Assembly: GCA_018350325.1 (NCBI GenBank)
Contig: JAEVLN010000015.1
Span: 1,260,008-1,324,007, forward strand
Reading direction: 5' to 3'
DNA length: 64,000 nt
DNA from: Globodera rostochiensis
Lineage: Eukaryota; Nematoda; Chromadorea; Rhabditida; Heteroderidae
Both the position numbers and the translations under genes were made by a program. This document shows, piece by piece, positions 54,670-64,000 of the stretch. A model generated the notes under the pieces. The model made no database searches, was not told the origin of the DNA, and saw only the letters and a program-made list of their open reading frames with translations. The first letter of the stretch is position 1, and every line of letters begins with the position of its first letter.

Positions 54670-54996
54670 CTGTCCGACACCCAAAGAGGACATTTTTAAT
54701 ATTCTTGACTCCTTTTGACCGCACGTCGTGTTCCCCAATTTCCCAGTATTATTCCAATGGAGTCATAAATTCTCGAATGCGCTCATTATACCAAATGATT
54801 TATTCATTTTAGTTGAATAAAAGTTGATTGACAGAATGGGGACAACTGTTTCAAAAAGTGAAGGGCGAGGCGAATTCATTCTCCGGTTTTAATGAGATCG
54901 GTGAAAGCGATTGACTGGAACGAAAGGGTTGCAAAAGTCAACAAAATTATGCAACAGTGACTGGACGAAAATTGTTTTTGTTCGCCGTCATTTTGT

Positions 54997-56162
54997 TCAT
55001 ATTCCCTTCTTGCCCTCCTCCATTCGTTGCTTCGACGTGCGTCTACGTTGTTCCTGGTCGTGCTCAACCACAGTTTGACTGGCCATCACCAAATGGAGCA
55101 CATTGAGCGCCGATTTGGCGAGCGCGACCGGACAAGTGAGTGCGGCCAGCACTGGCATCAAATGAATGCCGAAAAGCAGCGCAGGGCCGGCCCAAAAGTA
55201 GTTGATGTAGAGCAGTCCGTAAAACGCCTCATTACCAAAACACATCCAGAACAGACAGGGCCTAAAACGGGATCGTCCGTGCTGTTTCTCTACTCACAGC
55301 GCCAAATTGGAGGCATCAATCCAGATTTGGCAATTATTGCCCCCTAACAAATTAATCATCGACTGACTTGGACGTATAATAAAAGTTCAGGACGGGGTTG
55401 GGCGAGCCTTTGTGCGACTCCTTTCCCGTCAAGTCGGTGGCGTGGAGGTGCATCCAATGGGCAGCAATGTCTCTAAATTATTTGAACTTCTTCTAATCGT
55501 ACATCCTTATCAGCCAAGCCAAGCATTTTTTGTGAAAGGCTTTAGAGTTAAACGTATACAAAGGTACAAAAAAAACATTACAAAAATGCGATGAATTGGA
55601 AGAAGAGCATTTTAGACGAGTAAAAGTGACAGAGAGTCATGAGAACGCCAAGAAAAGTGAGACGGTCGGTAAGTTGATCCAGCATGGCGCCGAAACGAGA
55701 GCCTAAATTGTGGAAAGTTGCGGTGACGGAAGCAATTTAAGCTAATTCCATTTGAGTGGTTTTCTGCCCAATTAGGTCGGAAAGCTTTTTGTTGACCCTA
55801 AACAATTAACCATGCCCATGGTGAAACTCTAATTTCTCTCCTGTCTTACTTTGGTCAAATTTTCGCGCCAAATAACCGTCGAAGGCGTCCAACAACGCAC
55901 TGGTGAAGTACCACAGTGCGGAACGCCATGGTTTTTCGCCGGAGGACATTGCCCAGAAAGCGCCCAAAGCAAGAAAAATGCGCACATAGCCGAGCAAGTT
56001 CGGGTAGAACAGAAACACATTGTCACCCCGCGCAACAGTGGGGACTTTGCTGCCGCTGGCGACAGAACCGGACAGGGGAAGGTGCTGCCAAACCTCCGAT
56101 TCGGCTTTGCGCGGTCTTAATTCTCCAAATATAAACGCGTCTGGTTGGCCATACGTGCGCAT
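54997..56162 (-). CDS. pisy-1: Phosphatidylinositol synthase (CDP-DAG-inositol phosphatidyltransferase)
   Basis: Makes phosphatidylinositol from CDP-diacylglycerol and inositol in the ER membrane. Exons 56162-55850, 55702-55582, 55472-55368, 55261-54997 join in phase to 267 residues. The CDP-alcohol phosphotransferase motif D-G-X2-A-R-X8-G-X3-D-X3-D is complete and crosses the first intron (DGYLARKFDQ then SSRFGAMLDQLTD). HWMHLHATDLTGKESHK and NPVLNFYYTSK match the family. It is longer than usual at the N-terminus: about 47 residues precede NVFLFYPNLLGYVRI, so the true start may be further in. It is the last gene of a same-strand series. Confidence 0.92.
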
Positions 56163-56783
56163 GCTCCGCCGAGCGATGCCACACGCTTTTAAGGTTCACT
56201 TGCCCTTAAACAGTGAGTGGTGGTGACCTTTTAAGACGGTAATTGACCCCCCCCCCCCCCGGAAGCACCCGCAATCGCGGCAAACCCTTTGATCATGGTC
56301 ATTTCCGAACCCCGATCGGGATTTATCAAAACTCTGATACAAATTTTCGTTTAGTAACCCCATCAAAAAACTCACTCCTCAGTCATCACCGTCAATTGTC
56401 CGCTGTGACGGAGTTTGCCCAAATTTGTTAATATGGAAAACAATTAGGAACAAATCAAAAAATTCAAATATTGATATGTTTCCAAAGTGAACGAGTTTTT
56501 ATGCGGAATGTTTCGATTCATAAATAAATTTTCTTTCGTGATATTGTCTCTGGATTTTGTTGAAAAAGTCGGCTAACTGCTTAAGTACCAAAATGGTTTT
56601 ATGGCCGATTGTTCAACTGGAATCGGTTGGCATAGAGCACACCAGTTTCCTTTTAGGTATCATTAACCGACTTTTTATTTGGATATTGGCGATGAGGTGA
56701 GCACACAAAATATAAATTAAGAACAATGAAAACTATCAGTTTTGATGAATCAAAAATAAACTTAACCATCGAAGAATCAACAA

Positions 56784-59700
56784 TCAATCATGGACTTTTT
56801 TGCCCTCCTCCTTTTTCTTCACGAGAACGGTGACCATCAGTCGCTCCTTCAACAGCACCATCAGCTCTTCCCGCTTTCGTGCCAATGCAATTGCTTTGGA
56901 ATACAAGTCGACGGCCTCCGACAAAGCTTGACTGGAAGTTAGGAAGAGAGTAGAATTTGCAAATTACAATTAGGCACAATGAATTAATCCCCTTTTCGAG
57001 GTTGGTCCGTCCAAATGTCTTTAATCGTTAAGCTTGAGTGAAGACCAATTAGTCGATCAAATTACTAATGATTTGAGAACACATTTTTGTGCCGCTGTTT
57101 ATGTTTACTTGTCAGTGCTTATTTTGCCCAACATCCGGTAGGGCTCCCAATTGTTCGCGTCCGCCTCAATTGCCTTTCGCATTGCGCGTTCAGTCCGCTT
57201 GACGAAAGTGGCAAACGCCGCACGGTCGGACAACGCGTTGGGGTTGCAATCCACCAGACTAAGAAAAAGGGTGTTCAGTCAGGGCACCCACCACCAATCC
57301 CTACAAAAAAATACCCCAAAAGAAAAATGGCATATGAGAAATTGGGCACTTTTTCAAGCAACTTTTTACACGCCTCGGTTGCCAATTGGTTGTTCTGAAA
57401 AAGCACCGCGAACTGAAACAGTATTATTGTTTTTTAAATGTAATGTAATAATTAGGAAAAGGCACCCTGGAAAGGATAATGAACGCAAACATTGGCACTT
57501 TCTCCGAGTTTTGCAACGCCTGTTCCAGCTGGAACATTTGTTTTTGGATATCAACAAACGATTCTTGTCGAACAGCGAGCGAAAGATTACCATGGATTTC
57601 GTAGTAACTGCATGGGTGTGTGAAACGCCGTAACCAGATTTGGGCAAAACTTTAAACTCACCGAATGAATGGATGCTTCGGATCAATATTTTTGGCTTTC
57701 TGAAAAACGGACAGCGCTTCAGTGAACAGATCAGCGGTAAGCAGCTTAGCGCCAAAGGTTATCGAAAATGTAATCAATGGAAAAAGCAACAATTTTGTCA
57801 TTTACCAACGGGTCAACATTATTCGGATTTATGCTTTGTGCATCGTCCATCAATTGATAGCACCGTTCTTTGTTTGTCTTGTTAATTGCCAAATTCTCAC
57901 TGCTGCTCATCAATTCGTTCTCGAAGAGATGAATAATGCTCAACTAAACATTCAACAAAATATTACAGGTCGAACGAATGTCCACCATCAAACCAGAATG
58001 GTAGTTGAATTTTAAAATTTTCACTTTTAATTATAACCAGGGCTGCACACGTTTTTTAGGTTTCGTTTTCGCACAAAAAAACTAAAATTTACATCCCTAA
58101 CAATGGAATTCATTTTAAGCAAAATTCGACTGGTTCTATTTTTTTAGTGGTAACCCAAACTCCTCAAAAAATGTTTCTCATTCTAAGTGATTTGCGTAAA
58201 TTCGTTTTCAAAATTATTTTCGCCTAGCCCTGATTAAAAAAAGAATCAACCTGCAATGTAATGTAAGCAACATGGACGTCCTTATGAGCAAGTTTCTGTT
58301 CTTCATCTGGAATTTTCATAATAAAACAAAAAAAATCCAAACAAGTCACCGAGTTTGTCCCAATAATTGTCAAATTTTTGTGCGATTTCCAGCGCTTGCA
58401 CGTCCAATGTTTGATAATGCAAAAATCGCGCGGCCAATAGCACTGCCAACATTTTCTCCACCAAGTCAATCGTTTCGTCGTCCACGATTGGGATGGCCAA
58501 CGAGGCAATTTTGCTGAAAATGTGAAACCATAAGCCTATTAATTTCGATCACTTTGGCAAACAATGCTTACTCGTATTCACCCCGCTTGAGAGCAAAAAG
58601 TGCGACGTCCAAACCGCTACTTTGTTGGGAATTGTCGTCGTTCGTTAAGTTGGCCATTCGGGCCTGAATCGGGTCGTTGGTCACCGTGCTGTACAGCCAT
58701 TCGCAGACAACCAATTGCGAAATTTTCATGGGCTTCATAATTCGACTCTAAACATCGAATATTGCTCATAAAGGCTATAAAAGCAATTTTTGGGAAGAGG
58801 TACAGTTCCAATTTCTTGGAACCGAGCAACCTCCAAAGTGAATCCGTTAATTATTTACCTGAATGATTTCATCAACCATGGGACAGAGGATCATTTCCGC
58901 GGCTTTATCAAGCTCAGACTGGTAAAAATTCAAACTTTCTTGGCTTACATTTCCCATGTTGGTCAGATCAAGATAATCTAATAACATCAACAAAATAGAG
59001 AAGCAATTATCTGCATTTCGGGGCAACAACTCACCGTTTAAGGCCTTTTCATGCAGACCCAATTTGACATAGCATCTTGCGCGTCGTTTGATCGCTTTCA
59101 CGTAGTTTGGCTTTATTTGAATTGCCAAGCCGCAATGCAGCAAGCATGAATCGGTGTCGCCCTAAACGAAGAATTTTTTCTTTGCTACTTCAGAAGGACA
59201 AATCACAGTTCAACTGACCAACTGGTCGTAGCAGGCAGCTAAATTTAAGATTAATATGAGCGTAAAGTGAAGCAAAATCAAAGCCGTTGACTTGCAAAAT
59301 TTTTGGCAAAAGCAATATAAAAAAACGCTTGATTATAGACTAGAAATGGGATCCCTTGTCGGTCTTATCCAACATACGACGTCACAAACAGCAACAAAAA
59401 AGATCAGAAGAAGCCATTAATTAATTCTACCGTTGTTGTTCTCGCACGAGGATAACAGCTCGTCCAGCTCTGCTTTCTCCGCTGATGACCCGGCAAGCTT
59501 TGCGCTGGCCTTTCGAAGGTCGTCGACGGCTTCACCAAAAAAGCGAAGCGCTTCTTCAAACTGTCTGTGGCGAAATGCGTCAACGCCACATGCCTTTTTC
59601 CGCTCCACTTCCTGAACAATGCTTTCCGAGCCAGTCCGGCTTGATTTACGACTGCGCATTATCTGAAGAACAAAATATTAGCCAAAAAATGTTGACTAAA

Positions 59701-59816
59701 GATTCGATAAACCTTACCAAATACAGCACCGTGCTGCCAAGACCCAAAGCAGCGGCCATGGCCAACACACGGTTGCTGAAAAGCCAACTTCGCGATGGAA
59801 CAGAATTCGTACTCAT
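56784..59816 (-). CDS. tomm-70: TOM70 mitochondrial import receptor (TPR protein)
   Basis: Outer-membrane receptor that takes carrier preproteins from HSP70/HSP90. The start MSTNSVPSRSW leads to one N-terminal hydrophobic segment (MAAALGLGSTVLYLV, exon 59816-59718). Next come a basic stretch (MRSRKSSRTGSE) and TPR helices (VDAFRHRQFEEALRFFGEAV, exon 59662-59431). A 20-base exon at about 59238-59219 encodes ACYDQL, followed by GLAIQIKPNYVKAIKRRARC (exon 59161-59035). Later exons carry further TPR units such as TEALSVFQKAKNIDPKHPF, ending with SEAVDLYSKAIALARKREEL and a lysine-rich tail before the TGA at 56784-56786. Not all inner junctions were fixed to the base. Intercistronic distances to its neighbours are short. 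Confidence 0.85.
58037..58236. mobile_element. Possible small inverted-repeat element in tomm-70 intron
   Basis: A 200-base A/T-rich stretch starts cagggctgcac and ends cctagccctg, giving a 7-base inverted repeat (cagggct/agccctg) like hAT ends. No convincing target-site duplication is visible. Confidence 0.3.
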
Positions 59817-60028
59817 CAGAGGGGCTTGAATTTTAACAATGTTTTCTAAAGTAAACAAAAGAAATGACAACAAGAAAACAAATTTGGAAGTAATGAAAAT
59901 GAATTAAAGCAACTTTAAAACAAAAAATAATACTCGCACAAAAAATTAAATCATATTCCTCTGCTGTGGACTTGCATTTTATGGTGACAATAGGCGGGGA
60001 TTGCAAAAGAAAAGCAGCATAAAACGAA

Positions 60029-62126
60029 TTAATCGGAATTTTTAAATGTTTTGGGCTGGCGTCGTTTGTGTCTTCCCTTTGCTTGTCTTTCCGCCAAATT
60101 GCCTCCTTTATAATGGGCGGCCGTTTGGTCAACAGCAAAAGCGCTGTCCGTGAAAAATGCCGCAAAGCGCTCGTCCCGCTCCACTTGGTCGACAGCGGCT
60201 GGGGGTGCCTCCTCCGATGGAATTTCCTAAAATGTTAAAAGCCCTTAAATTATTCTCTGATGTTTTTAAATCGATTAGCTGTTAATCACAACAATAATTA
60301 TTAGCAGTTCAACACCTCTTTCCGCCGCTTTCGTTTCTTTGCCTCCTCCTGTTTCCTCTCCTGCTTTAACTGCTTCTTCCGCTCCAAGTACATTTGGAAC
60401 TTAGTTTTGCTCTTCGGCCTCCGTACTTCCACCGCCTCGTCCTCGCTGTCCTCGTCGGTGATCTCCCTGTCCTCCCCGTCGCATTGGTCTACGCTTTTGT
60501 CATCGCTTATGTTCCCATCTTCCGATTCTTCGTGCTCCTTTTGTTGTTGCTCCACATCCTCAACAACTTCTTCTGCGTGCTGTGCGTTTGCACCCTCAAA
60601 TCCCTCCCGTACAGCGGCCAACAACACTTCACGCTTTGCTTTACGCTGAGACTCATCATCATCGTCCTCATCAGTGCCGGATGCAATGAACGGCCTTAAA
60701 TACCACAACCATTAATATGTTTGATTTCAAAAAACTCACTCGAACTCGTCCAATTTCGCCTCTTCATCAAATGCCCTTTTCAGTGTCCGTCTCCTTTCCG
60801 GGTCATCCATCTCCCAACTCATTTTTGGATTGCTTGCGGTGAGTGCATGTGTCTTAACCCGTCTGGGCTGATACCAATCCGCGTTAAACTGATCCGATAA
60901 AATTTGCTCCCGAATTCGTTCTGCCTAAGTTAAAAAGAGAAATACAAATAATATTCGCACACATTCCAAACCTCGAATTCCATTTCATCCGGAACAAAAC
61001 GAATATCGAATCGCAGCCCACTGGATTCATACTACAAAGAATTGATAAAGCGTAACGAGTCTCTATCTCACTTCTACGCCGTCGCATGACTCATAAATTG
61101 CAGTCGCCGTGTCGATTGAATCGCACACACAAACCGCATAATAATAACGAAGCTTGTCCAACTCATGCTCCCGAATTGCCTGTTTCGTACGTCTAAATTT
61201 GAATAATGAAAAAAAACATTAAAAGCGACAAATTACTGCTCCAAGTCCTCTTCTCCGCCTTTTTTGATCGATCCTTTAAACTTCAACATCGGCCCGTCCC
61301 GCCTTTCCCTTTCTATGCATTCAGCACCAAAGTCCGACAAATACACAGAAATCGAGCGAATTTGTCCATTGGTCGGTTTTAGTGAATTGAGCAACTAAAA
61401 TTTTATTTTAAATGCCAGAAAAGTGTCTTAAAACAGCCCTAACCAACCAGAATCAGGTCTTCCGCCCGAACATTGCTCCAATCTAAATTGCAAATGGCCA
61501 GACGAGGAGAGGCCCACTCCACGCGTCGCACTGCCTTGTCCAATTCACCCCAAGGGGATTCATCCGCCTCTTCCTTGTCGCTGCCTTCCTGTCGAACCAA
61601 CGGCTCATCAACCGATTCGTCATCACTCGATGAAGAGACATTCCCTTGTCCTCGAGCCAAGTCGAGGTGAATTTGTTGCAAATCTTCCTCTTCCTCAATG
61701 CTGGAGTCACATTCACTGTCAGATTTGATCGTTCCTTCTCCACTTTCGCATGGATTCACCCTTCATGAATAAAATAAAATTAGCGCTTTCCGATGTCTTG
61801 TTCAAATTGATGCAAATAATTGCTGAATTCAATTTACAAACAAAATGACCCACTCACTCTTTGTCATCACCAAGATCGTAAATGTGCGCCAGATATCCCT
61901 CTCTGCGCGCATCTTTTGTCGCGCGTCCGCGCCGGTCCAACGGAAAGGCGCTCTCTCGAAAGGCTTTGTCAGTAAACATCTTCTTAAAACGGTCATCAAT
62001 TGCTATTTTGTGTTCCTTCTTGCGCATCTCTCGGAACATCGGATTCTTCGCCAGGTCAACAAAGCGATCATCGTCTTCGGCATTGCCTCGCTGTTTGGTT
62101 GGACGACCCTTCACCTTGCTTTTCAT
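60029..62126 (-). CDS. ESF1: ESF1-like nucleolar pre-rRNA processing protein
   Basis: Nucleolar protein required for 18S rRNA production. The N-terminal exon (62126-61858) reads DDRFVDLAKNPMFREM, DDRFKKMFTDKAF and LDRRGR, the ESF1 start block. An acidic segment follows (exon from 61760). Then comes the conserved core: LAICNLDWSNVRAEDLI, KLRYYYAVCVCDSIDTATAI, and SGLRFDIRFVPDEMEFE. The C-terminal part is acidic then basic (KFQMYLERKKQLKQERK) and ends with the NUC153-like block DERFAAFFTDSAFAVDQ before TAA at 60029-60031. A gttttag acceptor lies six bases before the ATG, a likely spliced-leader or UTR splice site. The stop is 212 bases upstream of the tomm-70 start. Confidence 0.9.
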
Positions 62127-62303
62127 TGACGACTAAAACACATTTAAAAAAATTTACACAACACAAAACGGTAAACATGGCAATTCAGAAACCATTCCAT
62201 TAAGTTTTTCTTATAAGTTGTAAATGAGTATTTAAACAAAACAAAAAAACAGCAAAAAAACGGTAAAACAGAAAATAACAAATGGAAATCAATGCAAAAT
62301 CAT

Positions 62304-62908
62304 CTAAATTTCCTTCTCTTTTTCGTTTTCTTTGGGCTTTCCCATGCCTTTGCGCAAATGCCTTAGAGCCGACTTCCGTTCTTGTTTGTAAAACTGAAAA
62401 ATAAAAAAGCAAATTTACAAAATGTTCAATAAATAAAATTAAACCAAAACCTTGACAATTGGAGCCCGTTGTTTGCTCCATTCCTTGCGAAGTTTCTCTT
62501 CTGTTTGATGCCGTCGGAACGAAGCGACGGACGACCGGATTTCGGGAGTGTGTTGATTGACAAAGAAAGAACACTGCCGCTGTGCAACATCCCCGATGGG
62601 CGGTTTGTATAACGAAATTGACTTGGGCCCCTGACTTTGCTTAAAAGAATTTGAATTGCCTTAACCGCCGTCGGACAAAGAATAAACGTTTGTCTCTATT
62701 TTTCACACCACTCACAACTCCTAAACGCGCACATTAAAAAAACCATTCGCATTTTTAAAAAAATTTAATGAATGCTTACATTCTTAGGCTTCGAGTCAGC
62801 GTCTACGGACTCATTTATTTGCCTCGATGTCGCGGCCAGTGGATCTGTCTCCGTCTTTGTCACATTTGGATAAACGCGTCCAATTGAATCAAGGAAACTA
62901 AACGCCAT
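62304..62908 (-). CDS. Unrecognised small basic protein
   Basis: Three exons, 62908-62780, 62639-62451 and 62393-62304, join in phase to 135 residues. It starts MAFSFLDSIGRVYPNV. The middle is hydrophilic (SLYKPPIGDVAQRQCSFF, TPEIRSSVASFRRHQ). The C-terminal third is strongly basic (KLRKEWSKQRAPIVKFYKQE, RHLRKGMGKPKE). No signal peptide or membrane segment is visible. The stop lies 178 bases before the ESF1 start on the same strand, so it may share an operon with a ribosome-biogenesis gene. I do not know the family; a nucleolar or RNA-binding role is only a guess from charge and context. Confidence 0.75.
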
Positions 62909-63324
62909 TTGACAGCCTTCTTATGTGAAAATTTAGTTTTAAATCTGGGGTGCCAAAATGCCCTATTTTTATGGCAAATGCCAATTGTGGGCAGGGCCGC
63001 CGGTAGGATTCATCCCGTCCAGGCTACCCCCTAGAAACACCTTTTTAGCGACTTTGTCTTTAAGATATCTTAGATGTTGAAATCCTCTTATTGGAGTATG
63101 TTTGATAAATGATTTTTTTACGAAATACCTTTTTTTGCTTTAGTTGGATTCGGTTTTTTTTATTAGGGACAGATTGTCCAATAATAACATTTTGCCAATC
63201 TTGTTTAAAACAAATTCTAACTTTCAAAATTCTAATTAGTAAAATTAGGCACCGTGGGTTTACGCGTCATGGATTTAACCGGAATCCAAATTTCCGGTCT
63301 TTTTTCATTTTTTTTTTGTGTTAG

Positions 63325-64000
63325 ATGGATAAGGAAGCAAATATTGAATCTACATCTTCACCTTGCAATTTGTCTGCCGGCCAATCGCCATTATCAAACG
63401 GCGAAACAACTCCATTGAAATTTCATCCCTTTGAGCCATTTTCCATTTGCTCATGGCGCGAAATTGGCGTTTCTCCTTGGCTGATCAAGCAGTTAGAGGA
63501 GTTCAATCTGCGAAAGCCCACTCCAGTCCAAGTGAGGATAAATATTACTATTTTTAGAAATATAACAGTGTTTTCACTTTTCTGATCTTAATTCCTTAAC
63601 TTTACGTAGACGAATTGCATACCGAAAATTTTGGAGGGGTCTGATGTGCTCGGATGTGCCAAAACCGGAACAGGCAAAACATTGGCTTTCGCATTGCCCA
63701 TCTTACAGCAGGTTTGGATGTTCATTGCGCATTCCCATGTTGCACCAACTGTTCTTCATTTTTGCCATCTCATTGCTCACATTTTATCCAGTTAGCCATC
63801 GACCCATTTGGCATTTTTGCTCTGATTCTCACGCCCACCCGCGAATTGGCGCTTCAAATTGGGGATCAATTTGCCGCTTTTGGTCGTCAACTCAAACTTC
63901 AATGTTGCGTTGTTATTGGCGGGCGACATCAAATGGCACAGGTTTTGTAAATTGACGTGTTTTCTGTTGATTAATTTGTTTTTATATGATGCTAGAATAA
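63325..64000 (+). CDS. DDX49: DEAD-box RNA helicase, DDX49/Dbp8 type (5' part, cut by window end)
   Basis: ATP-dependent RNA helicase of small-subunit ribosome assembly. Exons seen: 63325-63531, 63610-63711, 63792-63941; the gene runs off the window. Motifs in order: Q motif ([20 protein letters not shown]), Walker A ([18 protein letters not shown]), and motif Ia ([18 protein letters not shown]), then [11 protein letters not shown]. Spacing and the GCAKTG form fit DDX49. The DEAD motif itself lies outside. A gtgttag acceptor ends directly before the ATG, so the message probably gets a spliced leader there. It is divergent from the gene at 62908. Confidence 0.9.

Noticed and set aside
55263..55367. 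An extra exon in phosphatidylinositol synthase after a tgttag acceptor near 55340
   Set aside because: It breaks the phase of the next conserved exon, while direct splicing (TCC AA|gtcagt to G CCC TGT) restores YYTSKPCLFWMCFGNE.

Overview
This is a nuclear genome window from a nematode. The evidence is the gene set (a myogenic bHLH factor like HLH-1, synaptotagmin SNT-1, an EGL-27/RERE protein, SFT-4/SURF4, SMC-3, MVB-12 and others), many short introns of about 50 to 120 bases with TTTCAG-like acceptors, close same-strand gene clusters, and no prokaryotic features. Intergenic DNA and many introns are studded with long poly(G)/poly(C) runs. I associate this texture and the GC-AG introns with plant-parasitic tylenchids such as cyst nematodes, but the species cannot be fixed from the window.

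Layout. 1-2755 (+): myogenic bHLH gene, probably cut at its 5' end. 3251-6652 (-): synaptotagmin, 14 exons. 6653-10775: gene-free. 10776-22922 (-): a large EGL-27/RERE (atrophin-type) chromatin gene, 18 exons, with a 4.5-kb intron and a glutamine-rich tail. 22923-33860: a gene-poor, repeat-rich block with an inverted-repeat element built around a minisatellite. 33863-34918: two decayed gene fragments (SNF2-type ATPase on +, ankyrin repeats on -). 35691-37087 (+): SURF4. 37985-42776 (-): SMC3. 43013-43604 (+): Asterix. 43823-45632 (+): MVB12. 47769-49222 (+): BSX-like homeobox gene. 49970-52571 (-): centractin ARP1. 53470-54669 (+): BAP31. 54997-62908 (-): a tight same-strand series of an unrecognised small basic protein, ESF1, TOM70 and phosphatidylinositol synthase. 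63325-64000 (+): 5' part of a DDX49-type DEAD-box helicase.

The left third holds developmental, neuronal and chromatin genes with big regulatory spaces. The right half is compact housekeeping DNA: ER membrane protein biogenesis and cargo export (Asterix, SURF4, BAP31), cohesin, ESCRT-I, dynactin, ribosome biogenesis (ESF1, DDX49), mitochondrial import and phospholipid synthesis. Most gene models were built by hand from homology plus splice signals. For most of them the reading phase closes across every junction from start to stop; TOM70 and ESF1 were only partly checked. Three introns close in frame only with a GC donor.
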